From Geosiphon pyriformis (Eukaryota > Glomeromycota > Glomeromycetes > Archaeosporales > Geosiphonaceae): a stretch of DNA of 64,000 nucleotides. Within the stretch, counting starts at the first letter, position 1, and every line of letters starts with the position of its first letter. The translations under genes were made by a program, and so were the position numbers. Under the pieces are notes generated by a model, which searched no databases, was not told where the DNA came from, and saw nothing but the letters and a program-made list of their open reading frames with translations. This document shows positions 38,216 through 50,000 of the stretch, piece by piece. The DNA is taken from positions 1 to 64,000 of the forward strand of contig JAAOMT010000334.1 in assembly GCA_016748015.1 (NCBI GenBank), in the 5' to 3' direction.

Positions 38216-40873
38216 TCCTTATTTGGTTTACCTGTATGCTATGTGTATCTTTCAAAAAATTTATTTTCTCTCTTACTGTTAATATTAAAAAAATAACCAC
38301 TTCTCCATTTAACAAGAATTCTTAAAGTTTGAATGTCTTATTCTTCGAAAGTGTAAACTGTTACTAACTCAAAGAAGCTTTTGGGACATCAAAACAGGGT
38401 ATGAATAAATTGTTTTTTACCAACAATTCATTCACAACTATTTTAATTCAATATGTGAAAACTTCTTAGCAAGGAAATAATAAAGTATTCAGTAATAATC
38501 AAAAAGTATTGTATTTTTATTATTTATATAAAATTAAACTTTAGGCTTAATTTTTCTGTTAAAAAATTAAAAGTCTATATAAAGTTGTAGCCATTGCATG
38601 CTGCATTTTATTTTTGAGTAGTATATTAGAAAGTTATTTTCAAGAAGCCAACTAGGAAGGTCATCATTTAATTGTTATCTTTGACATTTTGCTGTAATCA
38701 AATTTTCATGTATAAATCAATGGAAGCCTTCCCTTCTTTTTAAAATCCTTACTTTTCCTTTGCCATAAATCACTTGCTTTAATGAAATCACGATAATTTA
38801 AAGTGGATATTATCCCACAATTTTTAGAGTATTAATTATTAAATTTCAAATTACGGGTTGAAGACAACAATCCAAAACTTTTCTACTTTTAATTACTAAT
38901 AAATAAGGTTGATTTACATTAAGAATTAAGTTTAATTTTGTTTACCTTCTTGAGTCTGGGTGAATAATCAGGGAGTAAATGTTCAAATACCTCTAATAAT
39001 GTTAATCGAAGAAAATCTATAAAACTCCGAAACTACTAAATTTTTGAATACTAAGAACACTTTTTGATGAATTATTGTAGTTTTTGATTTGCCAAGTTTA
39101 CATGAACCACATAACCTGTTGAATTGTAAGATAATTTTTATTTAATTCAATCAGTAAAAAGCAATGAAACCAAACATACCTTAGCAAGATCAGGCATGAC
39201 GGTACCAAATGTTCCACTAAATGTTGGCTCTTCTTCTGAAGAAAAAGATGCTGCCTCGCTCGAGGATGAATGTTGAGTATAATATCTGAATTAATCTTAT
39301 TAGTTGAATATTTTAAAAATGAGCAAGCAGCCAAAGTCAAGAATTTATTTAAAATTTACCTGGCCCTCCTACAAAGCAAATGTGCATATCCAACTGGTGT
39401 GACCTAAATGGAATTGAACAAAATAGAATAGAATAACATGTTGAAGAAGATGGGAAACGAAATTTGGTTTTCAAAGTTTACCAAAGAAACTGCTCGCGTG
39501 CACCTGTGCGAAATAGTGTGAATAAAGAGTTTCTTTTGAGAAATTTGAAGAGCTTTGCAAAAAATGATCTGGAAAAAAAATTAAAGTATTCACTCACCTC
39601 GCAAATGTATATGTTAAATAATATGTCAAGGTTTGAAGGCTGATAATATTATGAAATTAAGATGTTGGAAAAGTTTTTACACACAAAAGTTTGAAATATT
39701 TGAATATGTGAAAATATTCTACCTATCTGGATCGAATTCATTCTCGTCCCAAAGAACATGGTAATGCGTTGGACGACTCGTGCCTTGTAAACCGGCATGA
39801 CTTTGAAGATCTATAAGAAAACGAGTAGAATCAGCTACTCAAAATCTTTCATACAACCGTTAGAGATAAACTTACAAAAGTCGAATTCGAAGGGATGGAT
39901 AATCATAGTCTCGACAACAGTCCCAGGTAAACAATTTCCTGTTCGATCAGCATCCTTCCCAATGATAGGGAAAAACCGAGTGTGATGTCTCTTTTGCACG
40001 ATAACAAATGTAATTGTCGGACGATAAGTTATATCCAAGGATTGGCAGGCTACTGGTAAATTAAAAAAAATACAATTGTTATTTTTCTGTAGGAATGATC
40101 TCTTGAAACCACATTTACTCAAAGAAATTACCTTTTATCGCCTTAATTTCACCTTCCATAATTTGAGCAAACTGGCCTTCTGATACACCGTCACGATAAA
40201 ATAAAATTCTTTCGGGCTTTCGGCCACAAGTCTGGTAAAAATTTTTCAATAATTCTCTGACCATATCTGCAAGATCAGAAATAATATCACTTTTCGCAGT
40301 TTGGCAGCGAATGGAAGCAGCGTAACGCGAGGCTTTGGCATCCATAGTTGCGCAAAGAGTAGCGATTGATGGACTTGCCGGGTTATCTATCAAGTTTTAT
40401 TTTTGAAGTTAGTTGAAAGAAAGTGAAGCATTTTTTTCATTTCCGAACATTAAAGCTTACTTGGGTTAGAATGAGTGACATCTGCTCCCATGACAATTGT
40501 CGGTCTATCGCTAATGAATGGAATATCATTCGATCCCAAAAACCAATTCATTCCACCGAGCTTCACATTCATTTTTAAACCGACGTTGCCACAATACTGC
40601 TTTTTTGCCTGCATCATATGTCGCGCTTGTATACATTGGGTGGCTATCCCGATTACAGTATCGCTTACTCGTTTTATCTCTGCGTAAAGCTGCTCTCCAG
40701 TATTTGGCAGAACACAAATAATTAATTGTGGTTGAGCATTAGCAGCAGTCCCAGCACGAAGCCATGCCTGTTTAAGAATCGCATCAATATTTCCTTGAGG
40801 ATTAGCGTGCAAGATCGGAGGGGCCTTATTTGGTATATTCAAGCCAATTTCTATGGCGGTAATAACAAATTCC
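38216..40873. repeat. 2658-bp direct repeat, right copy
   Basis: It begins immediately after the N gap and matches 35538-38195. After 40873 the sequence continues uninterrupted into the 5' half of the Argonaute gene, whereas the left copy ends at the gap. Confidence 0.95.
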
Positions 40874-42778
40874 CTAACAAAAGCTTGGATAGCCTGCATA
40901 GGGAAAGCATGCTCCGAACCAAACGCCACAATAACCCAAGATAAAAGTATAGCTCCGGTAGCCAGTTTTTTATCTCGAAGATTCCAGACGCCCTCACGCG
41001 GTTTGAAAACTGCTTCGCGTGAGCTTGGATTATTATTAATAGAGGGAGGGGGTAAGATTCTTGCTGGGATCTGAAATAAAACAAAAAATTGTAAATGTGT
41101 TTTAGGAAAAATGACTCGAGTTATACCAGAAAAGAAATAGGCAAGTTACCGAGACCATTTCATTTGATATTTTCATGTGGAAATTCTGCAAGTATTCATT
41201 ATCACGATAGTTCAATATTTCAACACCTTGCTTGATTTTGTTTGCACGCAGATGTGGAGGCTGACAAGTAAACATGATCATATCGGCGGTTTGTTTATCG
41301 TTAAGCTTACGAATATGTCTTTGGCCCTAAAGAACATATATTAATGTTTGAAAATATGTCTGAAAAAATATATCAAGTTAAAGGAACGAGTTTACCTCAA
41401 CAACTTCACATACTTCAACAGGAAGATACACATCTTTTCTCACAACCACACAGGGAAGATGGGGAAACTCGAGGGCCTTACCATAAACACGTTTAAAATA
41501 TGTGAAAACATCGATTTGTCCTTCATTTGTAGTGAATTTGGTGTTTATAGCCGGGGAATCAGTCAATTTGAAAACTTTGAATTGTCGTCTCGAGGTCACA
41601 TCTCCGCGATGAGTGACACGTATTTTTAAATTTTTAATGGCTTTTTCTATTTTTATTCGATCTCTGTCAGTCAAACCACGTCTAAGATCATCGTAGTTTC
41701 TAAGGCTGAGTAATTTGACAAACATTTGTAGTAAAGGACCACCCTCGTAAAAAGCCGTTGCACTAAGATCAATATTTATCATCATACGACCTATTGTAAA
41801 AATCGAAAAATGGATAAGCTCTTTGAAATCCGAAGCTTAATAAGAAAAGACATTAAGAATACCTGGAGTCGGTCGAGCAGATTGATAATAACCTTGCCTG
41901 ACTTCGGAACCGCCAAACAATGGTTGAGAACCTTGTGGTGTATAGAAAGAGCGACCAACGGTAGTGTATTTCATCGAAGGGAGATGTCTAATTAGCACAT
42001 CCAAAGCCATAATTCCTAAGAAAAAATGAGTGGTAGTGTCCAAGTAAAAAGTGTGATAAGAAAAATATATTAATTAGACAACTTGGAAATAAATTCAGAA
42101 ACTAAACACATACCAGTCAAACAGGCAGGTGTTAATGAACCTCTTGCGTTCAAGAAGAAATGCAGATCACGCATGCTAATTTCACCCGCTTTCTTTAACT
42201 TTACTCTGAAAGCACGTGGGGCACGCTTGGAAGGCGTGCCATCTTCTTCAGGAAGAGTAACCTAATTCTCGAGAAAATAATTCAAAGTCAAAAAGTTGGT
42301 CGAAAAGAAATATAGAATAAAAGAATTAAATGAAATTGAACAATTACATCAAACGTAGCGGCATCACCGAGAGGTAATGATTTTGAAGTAAACATATTTT
42401 TACGACCTTTTTTATTTCGATATCAAAAATTGAATGTAAAATTGTTGAGAATTTTTAGGTGGTAAATTTCTTTTAGAGCGTCACGATGTTTAAAAATTCT
42501 AAATTTGATGAATGAATTAACAAAAGCATAAATAAGAAAATACCATCATAAACAGGTCTAGTTCCACCAAGAGCACTATAATAATTTGCCCCTTCGAACA
42601 CTTTAAAAACTTTGCGATTTAATACTGGAGGCACATCAGGTGTGATTGTTATATCGTAGTGATGAATTGCTTCGGTGGGCAATTCAGTGACTTGGAAAAA
42701 ATTGGCGCGAACGCGAATCTCTCGCCCCACACGTCCTAAGCCAGGCCTTACGACGAAATCGGTTAGTCGACTTGCCAT
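39098..42778 (-). CDS. AGO: Argonaute, small-RNA effector protein
   Basis: Fifteen exons with GT-AG borders sum to 2529 bases, 842 aa: 42778-42544, 42406-42348, 42261-42114, 42015-41863, 41790-41396, 41326-41150, 41070-40461, 40386-40132, 40052-39876, 39810-39723, 39639-39598, 39503-39482, 39403-39360, 39285-39180, 39115-39098. Order is N domain (about 15-145), L1 linker ([14 protein letters not shown]), PAZ (about 210-345), MID with TQC and [12 protein letters not shown] for guide 5'-phosphate contacts, and PIWI. Active-site residues are Asp586 (GADVTH), Asp658 ([11 protein letters not shown]) and His795 ([11 protein letters not shown]). The residue aligned with the glutamate finger is Asp626 (AKSDIISDL), so the tetrad reads DDDH and not DEDH. 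The protein ends VMWFM, as Argonautes typically do. It acts in RNA silencing by guide-directed target binding or cleavage. Slicing ability is uncertain because of Asp626. Exon 12 is only 22 bases and exon 15 codes five residues. Confidence 0.95.
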
Positions 42779-43860
42779 GCGCGATTAAGATGAGGAAACT
42801 GACATGAAAAAATTAGGCTGCTTTTATTTTAGACTTCAAGAGAATTTGAATTTTTCTATTGACATTCGAATGACGATAGAACCTTGTAAATATGATAAAT
42901 TATACTTTGAACTAATTGATAATCATATCGTGGAAAAGTACCAAGACTACAGATCGGACTTGCAACTTTACCCTTTAAGATCTCGAAGACGATTTATTTA
43001 AAAATGAGGTTCAAAAGTTTAAGCTGTGAATTTTCAAAATTACAAGTCATGATGATTTAAACCTGTGAGTTAAAAGGTTGAAAATTTAGCCTCACCATTA
43101 GAAGGCGATTAAAAAAAACCCCATTTAGATTGTTATTTTACACGAATTGTATTTGTTTTTAGGCAAATTTTCAATTTAGAAGAATCCCTCTATATTTTTC
43201 GGTACTCTTTTGATGCTGTAACATGAGCTATTTACATTTGTAAAAGTTTCTCATAATATAAAGATAAGATGTGAAACTATAAGCTCAAAAATTAAAACTT
43301 CAAATAAAAGTCGTATATGAAGCTAAAAAATTTGACAGAAAATTCTTCTAATTTTTAATATATTCCAAGACAAAGTTTTATTAATTGTATCATAAAAATG
43401 GAAATTCACAACTTACGACTAAATTATATTTCTGGGAGCATGAAATGGGCAAATACAGTCATTTTGAAAAAGATATTTTTAGTACAATATTTAAAAACTT
43501 GAGATTTAAAATATAAAGGGGTAAATGATAGGCATAAGAAAGTAACAGCTAATGATTAGTCAGTATCAACGGACATCACAAACGGCTATTGTATTTCTCC
43601 ATCTGGAATCTATTTTAATCAGTATTTCAAATAAAGGAAGATTTTTAATTTGAAATGGTTTGCCAAGATACTTTATGGGTGTATATAAATTTTTTTTTAT
43701 AAAGCTTTACTGATTATTTTATTCATTTATTTAAGAAATGAAATATAATACTAAGAGGAAATGTACAGATCAAATTTGCTTTTATCTTGAGAATTTTTTT
43801 AAAATTTAATTATTATGCATTTCTTTTTTAATTCCAAGTTCTTTAAAACAGTTCACAGAG
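42779..43860. other. upstream region of Argonaute
   Basis: Non-coding sequence that should contain the Argonaute promoter. A 65-codon plus-strand ORF starts 26 bases from the Argonaute ATG (42804-43001) but has no recognisable family and is not called. Confidence 0.45.
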
Positions 43861-43869
43861 AATTACTAA

Positions 43870-44480
43870 ATTGATCAACATAGTTTTCGGTAAAGAATTT
43901 CTCACCAGATTTTCAATAGGATTTAGATTCGGACTACATGACCATCAGTCAATAACTTTGGGTCACGTTTTCTGCAAGAAACGCCTTGGCTACTCAACTT
44001 GTACCCTTGAGATCCGTTATCATGTTGAAATCGCCACTTATTTCCAAGTAGAAATATTTGTACGAATCTTCTAGCCTTTGAAGAATTGATGATTTTCCTT
44101 GTAACAATGATCAAATGTGTTTGGGAACAGTTCAAATGCTGTCTCATCCGAAAATAAATTTTTTTCCAGTTATCATTCAAGATAAAATTTGGCCCATTGA
44201 ACACCTTCTACTTTTGAACTTAAACGGGCTTATTAATTTGTAGGTTTTTCATATGTCCAAGGTGCTTTTAAATGTCTGCCAATTGCGGGCGATATAGAAT
44301 ATCTACTCCCCTCTGTACCTAGTTTAATAGCAGAGACAAAGAATAATTTTTATAAACATATTGTCCATGTATGTACCATAATTTTCATACAATGACATTC
44401 CCTTTTTTTCCGTTGTGTAGTACAGCAGGAGGACAGATTCATTTCTCATGTGATTTATAAGCAAAGCTGCAAATTTAATT
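43870..44480 (-). mobile_element. Tc1/mariner transposase relic
   Basis: On the minus strand, RFQHDNGSQG aligns with the Tc1 'QQDNDPKHTS' block. After a shift of frame, AFLAENVTQSYWLMV and a stretch around 43908-43925 encoding NPIENL give the C-terminal block. The reading frame is broken several times. It is the same type of element as the relic at 30.3-31.2 kb, in opposite orientation. Confidence 0.65.
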
Positions 44481-45464
44481 CCGCTTTTGAAATAAAATCT
44501 TTTATTTGATTGGGTGAAAAATGAAAAATTTTATATGAGCCTGTTGTTATTTCCACAAAATGTAAGTGGAAAGAGATACAGCATCTTAAAACTTGAATCA
44601 TTGTTAAATAGAAATCTTTAGCAGATTTGAGAATTAAGATTGCCATAAATATTAATCTTTCCGAAGCTTCTATTGTAAAATGGTTACATCGTGGAACTTT
44701 AGAGATAAGTTTAGTAATTTTTAGGTAACAATTGTGACACTAAAATTCTTATGCATGATAATAAATCAAAGTTTTTAGCGAACTTAATATTCCCAAAATA
44801 GGTTGTAATTCAGAAATCTAACGTTAAACCCGGGAAATGTTTTTCTCTTGAGTTTTTCGAAAATTCCTTTCTAGCCTTGAATATTAAAACCTCCTCAAAT
44901 TTGATTTAGAAGCCTCCTTCTATTTAACATTAATAATAATACAAATTTTTAAAAATAAATTTTATTCAGTAAATATGACGGAAATAACGTCTGATAAAAA
45001 TTTAGGGATGAAAGTATTTAGAAAAGCAAGAAACTATAAATACTCTTTTAATTAGATTCTTTTTGGATGCTAAGTTTATCAAAAAAAAATTATATATCTC
45101 GATCGATATCCTGGTGAGTAAAAGTAATCGAAAAATTACAATTATCATTATAATATATATATTTATATAATATAATTTTGATTATCTATAAAGTATTAAC
45201 GAATTATATGACTATTGAAAGAAAAGTCTCTTTAATAAATGGAATCGTTTTTAACCAAATTTCTGAATAGAAATTATGCATTTTCATATAATTTGTGTCC
45301 GCACAAATGTATTACTTTCTACGTTCTTCACATATATCAAACGCATTGAGAGGTTCTGGGAAATTTTTAAAAGATTTTCTGTGCTCTATAAAAATTTAAA
45401 TATTTTTTGATCAAAATTAAAATAAAAGTTTTTATTAAATAGTTTGTGAAAGAATTAATCAAAC
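44481..45464. other. intergenic, no gene seen
   Basis: AT-rich sequence with no supported feature. Confidence 0.45.
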
Positions 45465-45791
45465 TCATCCTACCATTTGAAAATAACTCGATTCATGATA
45501 ATTGAAAGTTTCTTGATTAGAAGAAAGGGATTGAAATTTTTTAGTTACTTGCTCAAGTTCTTTCAATTTTTCTTCAATGCGATTGAGACTTCCTTGTAAA
45601 CTTCTCGTATGTTCCGTATATTTTTGACAAGAGTTGCAAAAATAATTTTCAGTATTGATTGGTTTGTTTATTTTAACTATAGAGCATTGGTCATTAGAAA
45701 TTCGAAATTTATGGTTATAACCTGAGTTGGACCTAGTAAAGTATGGATTTATTTTATGACTTTGAATTAAGGTTGATTTACAAGAAGGCAT
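45465..45791 (-). CDS. hypothetical small coiled-coil protein, 108 aa
   Basis: A single-exon ORF from the ATG at 45791 (MPSCKST). Upstream in frame lies a run of AAC codons that would add poly-Asn but begins at a TTG, so it is treated as 5' UTR. The basic N-terminal half contains INPYFTRS; a CNSCQKYTEH motif follows. A charged helix likely to form a coiled coil (SLNRIEEKLKELEQVTKKFQ) lies near residues 70-90. I do not recognise a family. Two downstream-oriented neighbours on the same strand (47746-48174 and 48817-49272) have the same plan of basic N-terminus, coiled coil and acidic C-terminus, which suggests a diverged tandem family. Function unknown. Confidence 0.5.
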   Translation of the reverse strand: MPSCKSTLIQSHKINPYFTRSNSGYNHKFRISNDQCSIVKINKPINTENYFCNSCQKYTEHTRSLQGSLNRIEEKLKELEQVTKKFQSLSSNQETFNYHESSYFQMVG

Positions 45792-46223
45792 ATTGTTGTT
45801 GTTGTTGTTGTTGTTCAAGCTTAAAAGTTTTGAGATGAAAGGTATTTTATACTTTTGAAATAGAAATTACTTCTTTTAATATGAAAAATATTATGACGAA
45901 GAAAATTTTGAATTTTGAATCACTTTTTTTATACTTTTGAAAAAAACTTTGACCTTTTTCCTCTGGATTTTAAAGTCCTTTATAGAATTCAGAATATTCA
46001 AAAAATAGACAAAAGAGTAATGTACGGAGAAAACGGAGAATAGATTATCAGGTAAACACGGGATATCAAAACCGATTTTTAGATTAATTGTATCAATGAA
46101 AGAATCAATCTTGAAAGAGTTTCATAAAAAAAAAAAATGACATAGTGATTAATTTATTCGGACTTTGTTTAAGAAATAAAGTTATTAAATAAATGTATTC
46201 ATGAAATTATTTAAATTTTTTTA

Positions 46224-46224
<1 letters not shown>

Positions 46225-46271
<47 letters not shown>
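46225..46271. repeat. (ATA)n microsatellite
   Basis: About fifteen ATA/TAA units. Confidence 0.95.
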
Positions 46272-46272
<1 letters not shown>

Positions 46273-47745
46273 TCAAATTTTATTTAATTTACAACAGCAT
46301 TGAAAAACTTCAATAATCAGAAGATTCTTATCGAGTTTTTCTTTTCTCAAAATATTATTGTAATAAAAATTATTCATTGTTTCTTCTTTTTTGAGTGTAA
46401 AATTTTGTGAAAATTTGGGTTAAATGATTTCACAAATCTTTTGTTAAAAGAAATAATTTCGATCTGAAAATGAAAATTTCCGGAGACAATTGTCCATGAC
46501 GTGTGATTCTTAAAATTATTAGACAAATATTTAAATTCTTTTGTTGCATATAGAACTTCTTTTTTTTTTAGGAGGATAAAGAGCTTATAATCAATGGGAA
46601 GATACTTGTCTAGGATCACTATCAGAATTTATTATAATAGCAAAATAAATAATAAAGAGGTGATTATTTAAAAATCTTTGCTATTGTTTCCGTAGCATTT
46701 GATCCCCTTTTTAATGCAGTGTATAAAGCTGTAATAAAATAAATAATAATATGATAATTTTATTTTCCCCTTAAATGATTTGAAAATGGATAAATCGTTC
46801 GAAAAAAAAATTATTGTACATTTTAAAAAGATAAAATAATAAGATTTTTAACCATAGCTCTCAACTTTTATGAAAACACACTCAATAGAATCTATTTACT
46901 TAAAGAACACAAGTCCTCTAGATTTCTTATAATCGGACAAGAATGATGTCATATCACTCAGAAAATTTTCTCAGCAGCTTTCAAACGCACACCGCTTATG
47001 TTAATGATTTTATAAATTCTCGAGATATTTTTATTTAAAGAGAATTTTAGTAACCATATTAAAATAATAATTTTGACAGTGACCACTTACTACTATTCTA
47101 TAAAATGGTAACTCCTATTCAAACCATTACTAATTTTAGCAATTAATTTATTTAATAACAATTATATTATTGCAAATTCAAAAAAATTTAAATATATATT
47201 AATAGCTTTTATATTAAAAGGTTAGAACATAAAAAAGAATTTTATAGTAAAAGAAGTAATATATTGTGATCAAGAAATTTTGTGAAGAATTATACTTTAA
47301 AGAATATAATATTTTAAAAAAAATTTATTGTTAAAATGATTTTAAATGCCAATTTTGAAAAATTTCATTATTAATTCGTCTTCAATTAATTAATTGAAGC
47401 TGAAGCTAAAATCCAAAATTAATAGAGTAAAAAACTTTTTAAAAGTATATATATTATTATTATTATTATTATTAACTATTTTTCTACTCACTTTTCGAAA
47501 TCTTGTTCACATCAATTTTCATAATTTACATGTTTTAATAAATTTTTAGATTTAAATTTTTTCCTATATAGGTTTCATATCTTTCAAAGAAATTTTAACT
47601 TCTTGTTTCTTTTTTTACAATTTGGCTATAAAATTTTACCCATTACAACTATAGTAGTAGTAGAAATTAGAGAACTCTTTCTAAAATTAATATTAAATTA
47701 TAATGTTTGTTCTTAATTATAAAGTTTTAAACTTAATTTTTTAAC
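46272..47745. other. intergenic between small coiled-coil genes
   Basis: AT-rich sequence with a short (TTA)n run near 47453-47473. An 81-codon minus-strand ORF at 46374-46619 lacks an ATG at its start and has no recognisable family, so it is not called. Confidence 0.45.
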
Positions 47746-48174
47746 TTAATTTTGAAATTTTATGCTTCCAAGATCCTCTGTCATTTTTAACAGTTCATCT
47801 GTGGTTAAATGGTTAAAATCTAGTTCTTCAATTAAAAACTGACCACCATTCTTTGGAACGTTCGTATTAGATATTTCTATTATATTATTAAGTTTTTTTT
47901 GGGCTTCTTGAATTCGAAGTTGCATCTCGTCGATTATTTCTTCAGGTATATCTTCTTCTTTTTCTTCTTCTTCTTCTTCTTTTTCATCCTCATATACACA
48001 AGGATAACGTTCATTTATATAAGGATTTAATCGTTGAAAATTTGATTTAGGCATTTGATTTTTACGAGCCGTAAATGTTTGTTGATTATTATTATTATTA
48101 TTATTGGAGTTAATTGGTGATGCATTTCGTCTTTTAATCGAGAAAAATATTTTGATTGATTTAATTGGAGCCAT
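47746..48174 (-). CDS. hypothetical small coiled-coil protein, 142 aa
   Basis: A single-exon ORF with an ATG start. The N-terminus is basic (MAPIKSIKIFFSIKRR) and followed by an Asn run encoded by ATT/AAT-type repeats. NFQRLNPYINERYP follows, a Glu-rich stretch lies near residues 64-80 (EDEKEEEEEEKEED), then a helix (IIDEMQLRIQEAQKKLNNII) and the C-terminal motif HLTTDELLKMTEDLG. The last motif resembles DISIDELLKLS of the neighbour at 48817-49272, and NPYINER resembles NPYFTRS of the one at 45465-45791. No known domain is recognised. The codon pattern and the shared motifs support a real gene. Function unknown. Confidence 0.6.
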   Translation of the reverse strand: MAPIKSIKIFFSIKRRNASPINSNNNNNNNQQTFTARKNQMPKSNFQRLNPYINERYPCVYEDEKEEEEEEKEEDIPEEIIDEMQLRIQEAQKKLNNIIEISNTNVPKNGGQFLIEELDFNHLTTDELLKMTEDLGSIKFQN

Positions 48175-48816
48175 TGGTGATTATTGATTTACTTTCAAAT
48201 CTAAAGAAATTGATAGCTTTGAACTTTTGATATATTTATATATTTTTTTTTCCTATTAGTGTATATTAATAATAATTGGGATAAAAATAGGATCTCGGTT
48301 ATTATTATATCATCTGCAAAGATACGTTATACAAAGCTATTATTAAAAACTTTAGATTTACTACTAACGGAGATTGTCTAAATATAGATATATTTTTTTT
48401 AATTTTAGTGTGTGTTTCACGCTAGGTTTCTCCTAAAGAACTTTTATTCTAATTTTCATATCACTTTTTTTTAAAAGTAATTTATTATGAGCCGTCGTAT
48501 CAAAAAAGTAACAGAATTTTAGATTCCAATATCTTTTCCCCAAGTATTAAACAACTTTAGCCAATTTTTTATTTCCCAGTTTATTTTCATAAAATATAAT
48601 TTTTTATTATAAAATTCAAATTAATAAGATTACTCTATAATCGATTGCAATCCTCATAAATCTTAAAAGCTTAATATTTGATAAATAATCAAAAATTTTT
48701 TTTCATAAGAAAAGATCAATATACAGTCTATATATAGCCTGATTCTATGATATTTGAACGTATTTGAACTTAAAAGAAAGAAAGAAAGAAAGAAAGAAAG
48801 AAAAAATGTGTAGTTT
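48175..48816. other. intergenic; (AAAG)n run
   Basis: A short AT-rich spacer upstream of the 142-aa gene, with an (AAAG)n microsatellite at 48773-48803, just 3' of the next gene. Confidence 0.6.
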
Positions 48817-49272
48817 CTAAAGGGAATGAAAATCTTGGAAAAATGTTGGCATTTGTAATGATTCTAGCTTATAATCTTGATTATCCTTCTTATCAAGTTT
48901 ACCATATTCAATGTTTATTGATAGCTTTAATAATTCATCTATGCTAATATCTGATAAATTGACTTCTTTATTGGTAATTGGATCATTATTTACAAAACAT
49001 TGTAAATTCTTTGTCGAAAGCTCCGTCAAATAATTTAATTTTTGTTCAATCTTGTTAAAACCTTTCTCTAATGTGTTTATATATTGTTTGAACTCATCGT
49101 AATCACAGCAAATTTCCTCATTTTTTTTGACTTCTTTATTAAGTGAATCACGCTTAGAACGATAATTATCGCCTCTTACTTTAAAGATATGCTTCCGTCC
49201 AGTCATATCAAATAAAGTTGAATTGAGGGATTTCCGTGGAGTTTGCGATAGGACTGAGCTCACAGGTGGCAT
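48817..49272 (-). CDS. hypothetical small coiled-coil protein, 151 aa
   Basis: A single-exon ORF from ATG 49272. The N-terminus is Ser/Thr- and Arg-rich (MPPVSSVLSQTPRKSLNST), followed by a basic region (RKHIFKVRGDNYRSKRD). A helical, probably coiled-coil segment spans about residues 58-90 (TLEKGFNKIEQKLNYLTELS), and the C-terminal part contains EVNLSDISIDELLKLS. The helix resembles SLNRIEEKLKELEQVTK of the 108-aa neighbour and the last motif resembles that of the 142-aa neighbour. Unknown family; see the tandem-paralogue finding. Confidence 0.6.
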   Translation of the reverse strand: MPPVSSVLSQTPRKSLNSTLFDMTGRKHIFKVRGDNYRSKRDSLNKEVKKNEEICCDYDEFKQYINTLEKGFNKIEQKLNYLTELSTKNLQCFVNNDPITNKEVNLSDISIDELLKLSINIEYGKLDKKDNQDYKLESLQMPTFFQDFHSL

Positions 49273-49969
49273 TTCGTTTTAATTTAAAAAAAAATTTTTG
49301 GTGAACTTTTAAGAGTAGAATAATAGTAAACAGCTTTAGAATTATTTGTATATATATATATATATATATCAACTTTACACTGCGAAAGTTGAAAAAATTT
49401 CTCGCTCTATATATATAGAAAATAATAATAATAATAATACTTGGCTAGATATTCATAATCGCCAATTGTTTCCCGAAATTAATCATTTTCCTTGGCATAA
49501 AAATTATGAATTATCTTATTTTTTTCAATAAAATATAAAACAATATGTAATAGAACTCAAATATTTTGCCATGCAACGTCAATACTGCAATAGAAAATTT
49601 AATAATAGCTAATATTCTAAAAAAAAAATTTTTTTTTATTCTTCGGATTAGAAAATGGCTTTTTTTTTTCACTTGAGAGATAAAAAAGGGCCATTTGTAT
49701 TAGACTTATGATTAATTTCCTTTCCATCCAAATTTAATTAATAAGCTTTTATTAATACTCAATATGATACTTTTTTCTAAAATTCCAAAAAATCTTGTTT
49801 AAAAAAAAGATCTTTTTAAAAAACTAGTCTTGATTCAAAAAAGAAAATGTCCAAAGAACTTCTCAATACAATTATGAAATAATAAAAACTTGAAATTTAA
49901 TTAAAATCTTAAAAGAGTAATTAATATTTTAAAAATTAGAATAAACAAATTACGCATTTATAAATTGAA

Positions 49970-50000
<31 letters not shown>

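Noticed and set aside
37797-38296. Plus-strand ORFs opposite Argonaute exon 7, one running through the Ns
   Set aside because: They are shadows of the conserved minus-strand PIWI coding sequence; one crosses the assembly gap.
42804-43001. 65-codon ORF divergent from Argonaute
   Set aside because: It lies in the expected promoter/5' UTR, has no family resemblance and no further exon.
46374-46619. 81-codon minus-strand ORF between coiled-coil genes
   Set aside because: It opens with GTG, has no recognisable family, and its Lys/Phe/Asn bias is what AT-rich DNA gives by chance.
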